The translations under genes were made by a program, and so were the position numbers. Positions 55,723-64,000 of a stretch of 64,000 nucleotides of DNA are shown here, one piece after another. The notes under the pieces were generated by a model. That model did not search any database and was not told where the DNA came from. It was given only the letters and a program-made list of their open reading frames with translations. The stretch is from Colwellia psychrerythraea 34H (GTDB lineage: Bacteria > Pseudomonadota > Gammaproteobacteria > Enterobacterales > Alteromonadaceae), in assembly GCF_000012325.1 (NCBI RefSeq), contig NC_003910.7, positions 248,001 through 312,000 of the forward strand. The letters are read 5' to 3'. Every line of letters starts with the position of its first letter. Position 1 is the stretch's first letter.

Positions 55723-55814
55723 AAAAAAAAACCGATAGCAAGGCTATCGGTGACTTAGCTATGAGGAAAGCTAAAATATTCAATTATTACAACAAGCGTC
55801 CGCATTAGGGAACG
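55723..55814 (-). ncRNA. Candidate small RNA B (paralogue of the one at 45776)
   Basis: Minus-strand transcript of about 92 nt. Promoter TTGCCA - 17 bp - TATACT; a 5' stem around GTTCCC...GGAC; CTTGTTGTAATAATT, which matches copy A; a hairpin TTAGCT/AGCTAA (55755-55774) with loop UUCCUCAU; then a perfect 9-bp terminator ACCGATAGC/GCTATCGGT (55731-55751) and T8-9. TGAATATTTTAGC in the middle is shared with E. coli Spot 42, but nothing else is. The terminator has no protein gene upstream, so an independent RNA is the simplest reading. Confidence 0.75.
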
Positions 55815-55820
55815 AAGAGA

Positions 55821-55849
55821 AGTATAGAGTAGATGCTCTATACTGGCAA
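55821..55849 (-). promoter_or_regulatory. Promoter of small RNA B with spacer dyad
   Basis: -35 TTGCCA (55849-55844), 17-bp spacer, -10 TATACT (55826-55821). A perfect 9-bp dyad AGTATAGAG-N6-CTCTATACT (55821-55844) fills the region between the two hexamers; its core TAGAG-N6-CTCTA is the one in promoter A, at the same distance from the start. Confidence 0.7.
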
Positions 55850-56055
55850 GTTAAATTTGTAATTTTATTTCATATATGTTGCTTTATTACATTGAATCAA
55901 AGCTAAATAAATGTCTTTTAAGTATTTATTCCTGATTTATGACACCTTTGTTTTAGTTAGATCAATAAAAAGTCAGCAGTGTATTTGGTGATTTAGCACG
56001 CATACAGTAAACTATCGGCAATTATAGTTTTAATATTGCTTTAAGTGAAAATATC

Positions 56056-56871
56056 ATGTCCCCCACAGATCAAAACTCTCAAGCCAGCGACTTATCTACA
56101 ACCCCACAAACATCAGTCGAGGCAGACAATGAAAGCACGACGCATTTTGGCTATAAAACCATAGAAAAAGACGACAAAATTTCTATGGTTGCGGGGGTGT
56201 TTCACTCGGTGGCTAAGCAATACGATGTGATGAATGATTTAATGTCATTTGGTATTCATCGTTTGTGGAAACGTTTTACTATTGATGCAAGTGGTGTACG
56301 CCCAGGCAATAAGGTCTTGGATCTAGCCGGTGGTACGGGCGATTTAACGGCTAAATTTTCAAAGTTAGTAGGAAGAGAAGGCAAAGTTATTTTAGCTGAC
56401 ATTAACAGCTCAATGCTGAATGTCGGTCGTGATAAATTACGCGATAAAGGTTTAGTACAAAATATAGAATATGTACAAGCAAATGCTGAATATTTACCTT
56501 TTGAAGAAAATACTTTTGATATTGTCACCATCGCTTTTGGCTTACGTAATGTAACGGATAAAGATAAAGCCTTGCGCTCAATTTATTCAGTACTAAAACC
56601 TGGTGGGCGTTTACTGGTGTTAGAATTTTCAAAACCAGAACATGAGTTATTGAATAAAGCTTATGATTTCTATTCATTCAATATATTGCCTAAAATGGGC
56701 GAACTGGTAGCAAAAGACGGTGAAAGTTATCAATACTTAGCTGAGTCAATTCGGATGCACCCAGATCAAGAAACCTTGAAAGACATGATGGAAAAAGCTG
56801 GTTTTGAACAAACGAGCTTTAAAAACTTAACTGGTGGGGTAGTTGCCTTACACAAAGGTTATAAGTTTTAA
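56056..56871 (+). CDS. ubiE: Demethylmenaquinone/ubiquinone C-methyltransferase UbiE
   Basis: SAM-dependent methyltransferase: [13 protein letters not shown] is the SAM loop; [21 protein letters not shown] and the C-terminal [12 protein letters not shown] are UbiE signatures. It methylates the quinone ring in ubiquinone and menaquinone synthesis. 271 residues, longer than E. coli UbiE because of a Ser/Thr-rich N-terminal stretch of about 25. It is followed by ubiJ after 2 bp, then ubiB. Confidence 0.96.
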   Translation: MSPTDQNSQASDLSTTPQTSVEADNESTTHFGYKTIEKDDKISMVAGVFHSVAKQYDVMNDLMSFGIHRLWKRFTIDASGVRPGNKVLDLAGGTGDLTAKFSKLVGREGKVILADINSSMLNVGRDKLRDKGLVQNIEYVQANAEYLPFEENTFDIVTIAFGLRNVTDKDKALRSIYSVLKPGGRLLVLEFSKPEHELLNKAYDFYSFNILPKMGELVAKDGESYQYLAESIRMHPDQETLKDMMEKAGFEQTSFKNLTGGVVALHKGYKF

Positions 56872-56873
56872 TC

Positions 56874-57581
56874 ATGAAACCTTCTAATAACAAGGCTGTT
56901 ACTTTATCAAGTAATCAACTAAGTACTCAATTTAGCACCAAGTTGAGTGACAGCTTATTATTACCACAAGTGGCAACGGCAACGCTTGAATTGATCATTA
57001 ATAAGGCGTTAAGTTTAAATAATAAACCACTCTCTTTTACTGCGGTAGCCCACAAAACGTTAACGCTTGAGTTGTCAGAAATCTCATTTCCGCTATGTTT
57101 TACTATTGATAATACTGCTAGCCCAGTTGTGATTATTGTCAGATCTACGACTGAATATAGTGATTGCAGCATAAAAACGAGCGTTAGTACGCTTAAAAAA
57201 TTAAAAGCTAATCAGTCTCTGACAGACCTAATTAAACAAGATGAGTTAGACGTTAGTGGTGATATCAAAATAGCACAACAATTTGCCAACATTGCACAAT
57301 CACTTGAAATAGATTGGCAAACAGAGCTTGCTAAACACCTTGGTGATGTGCCAACTCATAAACTTTTACAGTTTGGTAATAAAATTACCAAATCGCTTGC
57401 GGCTACAGGTAAACAACTTGAAGCGGATATTAGCGAGTACCTTGTACATGAAAAACGTTTAGTGGTGACAAGTAGTCAAATAAATGCTTTTAATCAACAA
57501 ACTAAAGACGTTGCGAGTAAGGTGGATAGCTTATCTGCGCGCATAGATAAACTCGCCGCCGATATAATAGGCAAGCAGTAA
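56874..57581 (+). CDS. ubiJ: Ubiquinone biosynthesis accessory factor UbiJ
   Basis: Lipid-binding SCP2-domain protein of 235 residues, encoded between ubiE and ubiB as in E. coli (formerly yigP). The N-terminal half has LPQVATATLELIINKALSL and a SCP2-like beta sheet; the C-terminal is helical (about 150-235), ending in a heptad-like VDSLSARIDKLAADI. UbiJ with UbiK holds the Ubi enzyme complex together. Assignment depends on position plus fold. Confidence 0.88.
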   Translation: MKPSNNKAVTLSSNQLSTQFSTKLSDSLLLPQVATATLELIINKALSLNNKPLSFTAVAHKTLTLELSEISFPLCFTIDNTASPVVIIVRSTTEYSDCSIKTSVSTLKKLKANQSLTDLIKQDELDVSGDIKIAQQFANIAQSLEIDWQTELAKHLGDVPTHKLLQFGNKITKSLAATGKQLEADISEYLVHEKRLVVTSSQINAFNQQTKDVASKVDSLSARIDKLAADIIGKQ

Positions 57582-57649
57582 AAGTTAAGTTAACTAATAC
57601 CACTAATAGCTCTACTAGCACTAATAATATATAGGAAATAATAACCGCC

Positions 57650-59218
57650 GTGAGTAGCCAACGTCTTTATCAAATAGTCAAAACTTTCTTGAATTTCGGT
57701 TTAGACGAAATGGTACCTGCGGATATGTTGCCTTGGTATGCTAACGTCGGCAGACACAGCTTATTTTGGTTGAGAAATAAGCATAAAGATAAAACCCCAG
57801 AGCAGCGTTTTCGTTTAGCTATAGAATCTTTAGGGCCTGTTTTTATTAAATTTGGCCAAATGCTGTCAACTCGCCGTGACTTATTACCACCCGAATTAGC
57901 CGATGAACTCGCCTTACTTCAGGATAAAGTAACCCCGTTTGACGGAGAACAAGCAAGACAACTAATCATTGATGCAATGGGCATAGATGTTTTTGAGCAA
58001 CATTTTAAAGACTTTGATCTTGTCCCATTAGCATCTGCCTCTATTGCGCAAGTGCATACTGCAACACTACTGACTGCTGAGAAAAATGAGAATATCGTTA
58101 TTAAGGTGTTGCGACCTAATATCAGTAAAACCATTTTAGCCGACATTAAAGTGATGTCATTGTTTGCTGGTGTCGTAGCGCGCTGGTTACCCGATGGTAA
58201 GCGTTTACGTCCAAAAGAAGTGGTAGAAGAATATCGAAAAACGATTTTAGATGAATTAGATCTTAATCGTGAAGCCGCAAATGCTATCCAATTAAAGCGT
58301 AATTTTGAACAAGGCAGTGAATACGATAAAGCGCTTTACGTGCCTGAAATTTATAGTGAATATAGTTTTGAAAACGTTTTGGTTATGGAGCGTATTTATG
58401 GCATTGGTGTGGGTGAGATAGAGACTCTTAACCAGCTTGGCGTGAATATGAAATTACTGGCAGAGCGTGGTGTAGAGGTTTTTTTCACGCAAGTATTTCG
58501 TGATAGCTTCTTTCATGCGGATATGCACCCTGGTAATGTTTTTGTTGATGCAACTCACCCAGAAGATCCTACTTGGATTGCGATTGATTGCGGTATTGTT
58601 GGTACATTAAATCGTGAAGATAAACGTTATTTAGCTGAAAATTTTGTTGCCTTTTTTAATCGTGATTATCGTAAAGTTGCCCAGCTACATGTTGATTCTG
58701 GTTGGGTGCCAGCCAATACCAGTGTAGATGAATTTGAGTTTGCCATTCGTACTGTTTGCGAGCCTATTTTCAACAAACCCTTGTCAGAAATATCTTTTGG
58801 ACAAGTATTAGTTAATTTATTCAATACTGCACGTCGCTTTAATATGGAAGTACAACCGCAGCTTGTTCTACTGCAAAAAACCTTGTTGTATATTGAAGGT
58901 TTGGGTCGTCAGCTATATCCACAACTGGATTTATGGCAAACAGCAAAACCATTTTTAGAAAACTGGGTGAAAGAGCAAATGGGTGTTAAAGCCGTTTTAA
59001 GTAAAATTAAAGCTAACTTACCTTTTTGGAATGAAAAATTACCTGAGATGCCAGACTTAATTTACGACTACTTAAAAACAAGCCGTGAAAATCAACACCA
59101 ACAAACGCAGATAATGCAAACACTGTTGGCGAGTCAGAGCAAAAATAATCAGCGAATTATCTATAGCATTGTTGCTGCAGCAATTATTATTGCAGGGGCG
59201 ATTCTGTTAAGTCATTAG
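57650..59218 (+). CDS. ubiB: Ubiquinone biosynthesis protein UbiB (ABC1/ADCK kinase-like)
   Basis: Atypical kinase-like ATPase of 522 residues. [15 protein letters not shown] is the KxGQ motif, ASASIAQVH the A-rich loop in place of the glycine loop, [11 protein letters not shown] the ExD motif, then [10 protein letters not shown] and IDCGIVG as catalytic and metal loops. A hydrophobic C-terminal anchor (about 500-520) fixes it to the membrane. GTG start at 57650, with AGGAAA upstream. Confidence 0.95.
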   Translation: MSSQRLYQIVKTFLNFGLDEMVPADMLPWYANVGRHSLFWLRNKHKDKTPEQRFRLAIESLGPVFIKFGQMLSTRRDLLPPELADELALLQDKVTPFDGEQARQLIIDAMGIDVFEQHFKDFDLVPLASASIAQVHTATLLTAEKNENIVIKVLRPNISKTILADIKVMSLFAGVVARWLPDGKRLRPKEVVEEYRKTILDELDLNREAANAIQLKRNFEQGSEYDKALYVPEIYSEYSFENVLVMERIYGIGVGEIETLNQLGVNMKLLAERGVEVFFTQVFRDSFFHADMHPGNVFVDATHPEDPTWIAIDCGIVGTLNREDKRYLAENFVAFFNRDYRKVAQLHVDSGWVPANTSVDEFEFAIRTVCEPIFNKPLSEISFGQVLVNLFNTARRFNMEVQPQLVLLQKTLLYIEGLGRQLYPQLDLWQTAKPFLENWVKEQMGVKAVLSKIKANLPFWNEKLPEMPDLIYDYLKTSRENQHQQTQIMQTLLASQSKNNQRIIYSIVAAAIIIAGAILLSH

Positions 59219-59256
59219 ATTTACTGCTAGTGACTACTTACTAGTGGCAGACTTCT

Positions 59257-59290
59257 TTAAACTAAAGAGATAGATTACTCTTTAGTTTAA
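59257..59290 (+). terminator. Hairpin downstream of ubiB
   Basis: A 13-bp perfect stem TTAAACTAAAGAG (59257-59269) / CTCTTTAGTTTAA (59278-59290), loop 8. No T-run follows, so termination is not assured. Confidence 0.5.
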
Positions 59291-59400
59291 GATAGATAAG
59301 CAAGTAAACATAGCATGTTGGTTGGCTTTCTCAACGTGTTCTACGGTTTTCTTCTTTGTTACACCTAACTCCCAATAAACCACCGCATCATATTTAGCGT
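59282..59400 (-). pseudogene. Fragment resembling the 3' end of rep
   Basis: In minus-strand frame it reads ...[17 protein letters not shown] then ANQHAM and stops at 59282-59284. Rep's own C-terminus (60300-60390) has [17 protein letters not shown] then SNQQGM. Bases 59325-59373 match rep at about 40 of 49 positions, and similarity fades on both sides. It has no start and no upstream helicase sequence; a dispersed repeat (59402-59432) adjoins it. Remnant of a duplication or a mobile piece carrying rep sequence. Confidence 0.7.
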
Positions 59401-59401
59401 A

Positions 59402-59432
59402 TGGATCCCCGCTCAGTGACTACAGGGATGAC
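59402..59432. repeat. Dispersed-repeat-like hairpin
   Basis: GGATCCCCGCTCAGTGACTA followed by CAGGGATGAC: the outer ATCCC/GGGAT arms resemble the small extragenic repeats (TCATCCC...GGGATCCA style) common in proteobacteria. One copy in the window. Confidence 0.4.
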
Positions 59433-59486
59433 TGCTTTGACCTTGGTTGATATTAGCCATACAACATAAAGTTTCATTGGAGTATG

Positions 59487-60095
59487 TTATTTAATAAGTG
59501 TTGCTATTCCCTTATCAACACCATAAATATCGCTAGGATAAAACCCTAAGGTTATATGAAAGTCTTTATCAGGTAACATTAAGTGTTGACGGTAACTTGT
59601 CGCTTGTGGCGATTGAGCAACAACAAAATATGTTGTTTTATCTTTTATACTTACTCGCCCTAAGCCACTTAAAGATACAGACAAAATTGTCCCTATATCA
59701 ATCTCTTTTGTGACCGATTGGTATTCGTATGGATTAATTAATGTCATGTGGAAAGTCTGATGATCTCTCTCACTTTGATGTTGTCGATAACGGGGAAAGT
59801 CATCACCTAGTATTTTCTTCATTTGGGATAAGTACAGCTCAATATCGGCTGCGTTTACTTTCCCTCCTACATAAATTAAGCCGCTATTATCAGTTAATTC
59901 AACGATTTCTAATTGAATAACTAATGCCTTTTTTAGGGCTAGAACAGTATCAGACATAGGTACTTCTATAGGTTGATTATTGGTATTCTCAGCTAAAGAC
60001 TCGGGTAGTGTATTAGCAGACAAAGTCGCTTGCCAAAATATTATAAGAGTGAGTAAAACACCTTTGAAATTAGCCATGTTATTAATTTTTTTCAT
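59487..60095 (-). CDS. Exported 2H phosphoesterase-superfamily protein
   Basis: 202 residues with an N-terminal signal (about 9-27, ending LSA). Two H-x-T motifs characteristic of 2H phosphoesterases are present: FHMTLINP (about 114-121) and FHITLGF (about 184-190), with NSGLIYVGGKV between signal and first motif. 2H enzymes act on 2'-5' or cyclic phosphodiesters of RNA and nucleotides. Export would be unusual. No partner is encoded with it. Substrate unknown. Confidence 0.72.
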   Translation of the reverse strand: MKKINNMANFKGVLLTLIIFWQATLSANTLPESLAENTNNQPIEVPMSDTVLALKKALVIQLEIVELTDNSGLIYVGGKVNAADIELYLSQMKKILGDDFPRYRQHQSERDHQTFHMTLINPYEYQSVTKEIDIGTILSVSLSGLGRVSIKDKTTYFVVAQSPQATSYRQHLMLPDKDFHITLGFYPSDIYGVDKGIATLIK

Positions 60096-60266
60096 CTATT
60101 ATCATCACTTAATTAGACATTAAATTTAGAGTTGATTGCATCATACAGTTAATTCGGCAGAGTAAATTAATACCAGAACAATTTCTTGAGCCTACATTGA
60201 TATTTACATATTGTTCATCTGAAGAAATAACATTCAAGTTAAACCTTTCTAGTTAAAGCCGTAAAC

Positions 60267-62300
60267 TTATTTTTTCGCTTCTTTAGCTTTAGCGAGTTGG
60301 GCACGTAAACCTGCCATGCCTTGTTGATTTGATTTCTCAACGTGCTCAACGGTTTTCTTCTTTGCGGCGCCCAATTCCCAATTTAAGTCATCTTGGGGTA
60401 ATTCATGTAAAAATCTACTAGCTTCAGTACGAGACAATTCACCAAATTGCCTGCGCTCTCTAGCGTAAGTAAAAATTAATTCACGCTGAGCGCGAGTAAT
60501 ACCAACATAAGCAAGGCGACGCTCTTCTTCAACACTGCCTTCATCAATACTGGTTTGATGGGGTAATAAACCTTCTTCCATACCAATTAAGAATACATAG
60601 GGAAACTCGAGGCCTTTAGAAGCATGCAGTGTCATCAATTGAACTTGATCGTTACTGTCCTCTTCTTCATTTCGTTCCATCATATCGCGCAAGGTTAAAC
60701 GAGTAACAATTTGCGGTAAGGTCATCGGCTCTTCGTCATCACTACCTTCAAGCATTTGTGTAACCCAGCTAAAGAGCTCGGTGACATTTTTCATACGCAT
60801 CTCGGCTGCTTTAGCACTCATCGAGGTATCGTATAGGAAGTCTTCGTAATTAATTTGACGGATCATGGAGCGTAATACTGCGGCAGTATCACCTCGTTCG
60901 GCCTGATCAGCAATATCAACAACCCATTGTGTAAATGCTTGCATTTTCATTAAGCTGCGACCGGTTAAGGTTTGTTCTAAACCAAGTTCAAAACTGGCAG
61001 CAAACATACTAATTTGGCGCATGTTGGCGTAGGTGCCTAATTTCTCTAACGTCGCTGGGCCTAATTCACGTTTAGGCACATTCACAATACGTAAGAAAGC
61101 ATTGTCATCGTCAGGGTTAACCAGTACCCGCAAATAGGCCATGACATCTTTTATTTCTGGACGGGAAAAAAACGAAGTACCACCACTGATTTTATAAGGG
61201 ATACGGTTTTGCATCAGTGCTTTTTCAAGTAAACGTGATTGGTGATTACCACGATAAAGTACCGCGTAATCTTTATATTGACTGCGGTTCATAAAGCGAT
61301 GACCAATGAGTTCGCCTATAACACGCTCAATTTCATTTTCTTCATTTTTCGCTTGTATTACTCTAAGTTCTACACCGTAGGCAAGTTCACTAAATAATGC
61401 TTTGTCATACACATGCGGGTTATTGGCAATCAGAACATTGGCGCATTTTAAGATACGACCACTCGAACGGTAATTTTGCTCAAGTTTAATTAATTTTAAC
61501 GCGGGAAAGTCTTTACCAAGCAGTATTAAATTCTCTGGTTTAGCACCACGCCATGAATAAATAGACTGATCGTCATCGCCTACTACGGTTAAACGACCAC
61601 GCTCACCAGTAATATTCTTAACTAATTCATATTGGCTAGCGTTAGTATCCTGATATTCATCCACCAATAAATAACGAATTTTGTTCTGCCAACGCTCACG
61701 CACTTCAGGATAGTTTTTCATTAACAGTGTCGGGATCAGAATCAAATCATCAAAATCCAATGCATTGTATGCTTTCATATGTTTATGATAGCGCTGATAA
61801 AATTCAGCATATTCACTGCTGTCAGCATCACTTGCAGATTTTAGAGCATCATCAGGTAAGAATAAGTCATTTTTCCAATTTGAAATTTTGCTTTGTAGTT
61901 TGCTCAACAAGTCTTTATCGCCATCAAGTTCATCAATGGTTAATTCCTTGAGTAATGCTAGGCTGTCTTGATCATCAAATAAGGTAAAGCCAGGCTTGTA
62001 ACCCAGAATTTTTATTTCGCGACGAACAATATCAAGCCCTAACGAGTGAAACGTAGAAACCGTTAAACCGCGAGTTAGGTCTCGACCAAGCATTTTTTGA
62101 ATACGCTCTTTCATTTCACGTGCCGCTTTATTGGTAAAGGTTACCGCGGCAATATTACGTGCTTTGTAGTCACACTTTTGAATGAGGTAGGCGATTTTTT
62201 GACAAATAACCCCGGTTTTACCTGAGCCAGCGCCTGCCAACACAAGGCATGGACCACTCACAAATTTTACTGCTTCATTTTGTCCGGGATTCAGTTTCAT
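60267..62300 (-). CDS. rep: ATP-dependent DNA helicase Rep
   Basis: UvrD/Rep-family superfamily 1 helicase of 677 residues, length typical of Rep. Walker A GAGSGKT near the start, motif [10 protein letters not shown], motif [16 protein letters not shown], motif IV QNYRSS, motif [15 protein letters not shown] and motif [13 protein letters not shown] are all intact. A basic tail ([17 protein letters not shown]...KAKEAKK) follows, as in Rep rather than UvrD. It removes proteins ahead of the replication fork. Confidence 0.96.
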   Translation of the reverse strand: MKLNPGQNEAVKFVSGPCLVLAGAGSGKTGVICQKIAYLIQKCDYKARNIAAVTFTNKAAREMKERIQKMLGRDLTRGLTVSTFHSLGLDIVRREIKILGYKPGFTLFDDQDSLALLKELTIDELDGDKDLLSKLQSKISNWKNDLFLPDDALKSASDADSSEYAEFYQRYHKHMKAYNALDFDDLILIPTLLMKNYPEVRERWQNKIRYLLVDEYQDTNASQYELVKNITGERGRLTVVGDDDQSIYSWRGAKPENLILLGKDFPALKLIKLEQNYRSSGRILKCANVLIANNPHVYDKALFSELAYGVELRVIQAKNEENEIERVIGELIGHRFMNRSQYKDYAVLYRGNHQSRLLEKALMQNRIPYKISGGTSFFSRPEIKDVMAYLRVLVNPDDDNAFLRIVNVPKRELGPATLEKLGTYANMRQISMFAASFELGLEQTLTGRSLMKMQAFTQWVVDIADQAERGDTAAVLRSMIRQINYEDFLYDTSMSAKAAEMRMKNVTELFSWVTQMLEGSDDEEPMTLPQIVTRLTLRDMMERNEEEDSNDQVQLMTLHASKGLEFPYVFLIGMEEGLLPHQTSIDEGSVEEERRLAYVGITRAQRELIFTYARERRQFGELSRTEASRFLHELPQDDLNWELGAAKKKTVEHVEKSNQQGMAGLRAQLAKAKEAKK

Positions 62301-62413
62301 TAGTTTTATCGTTATTTAATTCGAATAAATTTTCATGTGGTAGATTTTACCTGTTTTTAGTCATGTGCAAAACAGTTACAATGCTAACAAGTGAAAATTG
62401 ATGAGAAATTATT

Positions 62414-62665
62414 ATGTTGAATGCAAAAAAGATTGAAGAAATTGCCAAGCAAGTCACAGAATCTATCCCTCCAGGCTTAAAAAGTATGGCGAATGATTTT
62501 GAAGATAAAGCGAAATCGGTTTTACAAAGTAAATTATCACAGCTTGATGTGGTAACTCGCGAAGAGTTTGATGTGCAAACGCAAGTATTGATCAAAACAC
62601 GCGCTAAAATATCTGAACTTGAAGCTAAGTTAGCCGAATTAGAAGAAAAAATAGCTTCAAGCTAA
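62414..62665 (+). CDS. ubiK: Ubiquinone biosynthesis accessory factor UbiK (BMFP/YqiC family)
   Basis: 83 residues: an amphipathic N-terminal helix and a C-terminal trimeric coiled coil (about 45-80, LIKTRAKISELEAKLAELEEK). UbiK binds UbiJ and lipids in the Ubi complex. UbiE, UbiJ and UbiB are encoded 3 kb upstream. Clear ATG start at 62414. Confidence 0.9.
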   Translation: MLNAKKIEEIAKQVTESIPPGLKSMANDFEDKAKSVLQSKLSQLDVVTREEFDVQTQVLIKTRAKISELEAKLAELEEKIASS

Positions 62666-62745
62666 TGAGTCAAGTACGACCTGTTAAATTATAACCATAC
62701 TGTTATTTACAATCATCCATACAATGCCAAGGACGAGATTATTTC

Positions 62746-64000
62746 ATGTCATATTCTAAAGTAGCCCTAACGTCGGGCCCTTCTGCAATTACTTGTTTCA
62801 AAGCTTATGATATCCGGGGAAAATTAGGCGAACAATTAAATACCGATGTTGCCTACCGGGTAGGTCGCGCTTTTGCTCAACATACCAAAGCAAAATCCGT
62901 AGTAGTAGGTGGTGATATTCGCTTAACCAGTGAAGAGTTAAAGCATGCTTTGGCGGAAGGTTTGATGGCAGGTGGCACTAACGTTATTGATTTAGGTTTA
63001 GCGGGTACAGAACATATTTACTTCGCGACCAGCCACTTACAATGCGACGGTGGCATTGTCGTTACCGCAAGTCACAATCCGATTGATTACAATGGCATGA
63101 AACTGGTACGCGAAAATTCAAAACCTATCAGTGGTGATACTGGCCTTTTTGATATTCAAGCGCTTGCTGAAAAAAACGATTTTATTGATGTTGAAACCGT
63201 AGGCACTTTAACAACAGTAGATATTACTCAACCTTATACAGAACATTTATTAACCTATATTGATGATAAAAATATCACTCCGTTGAAGCTGGTAGTAAAC
63301 GCTGGAAATGGTACAGCAGGTCCTGCACTGGATGCTATTGAAAGTGCCTTTAAGGCGCTGAATGTTCCGGTTGAATTTATTAAAGTACATCATCAGCCTG
63401 ATGGTAGTTTCCCTAACGGTATTCCAAACCCATTACTGATAGAAAATCGTGCAGCAACGCGTGATGCCGTAATTGAACACGGCGCTGATATGGGCATAGC
63501 CTGGGATGGCGATTTTGATCGTTGTTTCTTGTTCGATGAAAACGGTGAGTTTATTGAAGGTTATTATATTGTTGGTTTATTAGCTGATAATTTTTTAAAC
63601 AGAATTGAAGGCAGTAAAGCCGAAGCCAAAATAATTCATGATCCACGTTTAACTTGGAATACCATTGATATTGCTGAAAAAGCAGGTGGTCAAGCCATTC
63701 AAAGTAAAACGGGTCACGCTTTTATCAAAGAACGTATGCGTAGCGAAGATGCTATTTATGGCGGTGAAATGAGTGCCCATCATTATTTCCGTGATTTCTT
63801 CTATTGCGACAGCGGTATGATCCCTTGGTTATTAATTGCGGAACTTGTTTGTTTGCGCAAACAGCCGCTTTCTAGTTTAGTTAAACAGCGAATAGCAGCT
63901 TACCCATCATCGGGTGAAATTAATAATACTATTGCTGACCCTAAAGCAGCTATTGCACGTGTTTTTGCTTTTTATCAAGAACAAGCACAAGTGATTGATA
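62746..64000 (+). CDS. Phosphomannomutase/phosphoglucomutase (truncated by window end)
   Basis: Alpha-D-phosphohexomutase, converting mannose 6-phosphate or glucose 6-phosphate to the 1-phosphate. It starts at ATG 62746 with AAGGAC upstream. The FKAYDIRG start, active-site Ser in [15 protein letters not shown], metal loop DGDFDRC and sugar-binding [10 protein letters not shown] are all present. The phosphate-binding C-terminal domain is cut off by the window edge after about 418 codons. Resembles AlgC/CpsG; the sugar preference is not settled. Confidence 0.93.
   Translation, partial: MSYSKVALTSGPSAITCFKAYDIRGKLGEQLNTDVAYRVGRAFAQHTKAKSVVVGGDIRLTSEELKHALAEGLMAGGTNVIDLGLAGTEHIYFATSHLQCDGGIVVTASHNPIDYNGMKLVRENSKPISGDTGLFDIQALAEKNDFIDVETVGTLTTVDITQPYTEHLLTYIDDKNITPLKLVVNAGNGTAGPALDAIESAFKALNVPVEFIKVHHQPDGSFPNGIPNPLLIENRAATRDAVIEHGADMGIAWDGDFDRCFLFDENGEFIEGYYIVGLLADNFLNRIEGSKAEAKIIHDPRLTWNTIDIAEKAGGQAIQSKTGHAFIKERMRSEDAIYGGEMSAHHYFRDFFYCDSGMIPWLLIAELVCLRKQPLSSLVKQRIAAYPSSGEINNTIADPKAAIARVFAFYQEQAQVID

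Noticed and set aside
55723..55814. Identity of small RNA B as Spot 42
   Set aside because: Only TGAATATTTTAGC is shared; the 5' domain, terminator and polA-engB location of Spot 42 do not match.
62347..62595. 82-residue minus-strand frame over ubiK
   Set aside because: Antisense to a recognised gene with a coiled-coil product.

Overview
The window is chromosomal DNA from a low-GC, AT-rich marine gammaproteobacterium. Gene content and protein style fit Alteromonadales, most likely Colwellia or a close relative: ThiO instead of ThiH, UbiE-UbiJ-UbiB plus UbiK, Rep, EngB beside a cytochrome c4-type gene, LetA/LetB, CcoG with NorE/NorF-like subunits, and DUF3649/PepSY/DUF3325 iron genes. The genus is inferred from recall, not from a search. 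No rRNA, tRNA, CRISPR array, prophage or intact insertion sequence was seen.

Layout. 0-5 kb: ECF sigma factor/FecR pair, sugar MFS permease, glucokinase and a HutD/Ves protein. 5.2-11.6 kb: thiamine locus (TPP riboswitch, thiC-thiO-thiS-thiG, then a thiD-thiE fusion beyond a repeat-bearing gap). 11.6-17.7 kb: single genes (methyltransferase, delta-class carbonic anhydrase, lipoate-ligase-like protein, secreted redoxin, CWC protein plus FAD oxidoreductase, Gph). 17.8-20.2 kb: iron-responsive membrane operon behind a Fur-like box. 20.3-25.6 kb: TSUP permease and a three-gene set (amidohydrolase, OprB-type porin, and a porin carrying a collapsed amidohydrolase domain). 26-31 kb: AraC regulator, NorF/NorE-like subunits, CcoG and a PAS-sigma54 activator. 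31-37 kb: MetF-like protein and an isoquinoline-oxidoreductase-type molybdenum enzyme with its MocA/XdhC maturation factors. 37-43 kb: eight-MCE LetB with split LetA, then a triheme c4-type cytochrome. 43-54 kb: EngB, ABC exporter, MBL hydrolase, HDOD protein and a TetR-controlled RND pump. 54-64 kb: PilZ protein, DUF2750, ubiquinone genes, secreted 2H phosphoesterase, Rep, UbiK and a phosphomannomutase cut by the window end.

The most unusual signal is non-coding. Two intergenic regions 10 kb apart (45776-45885 and 55723-55814, both minus strand) encode what look like paralogous small RNAs. They share promoter geometry, a TAGAG-N6-CTCTA dyad at the same place in both promoters, a conserved 5' segment, a hairpin with a C-rich (anti-Shine-Dalgarno-like) loop, and an intrinsic terminator. 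Copy A also has an FNR-type box upstream. Other notable items are the amidohydrolase-remnant/porin fusion, a translatable fragment of the Rep C-terminus next to a dispersed repeat, a 12-bp duplication read in two overlapping frames, and a possible sigma54 promoter plus long dyad in front of ccoG.

All functions come from motifs and family recall. No database search was run.
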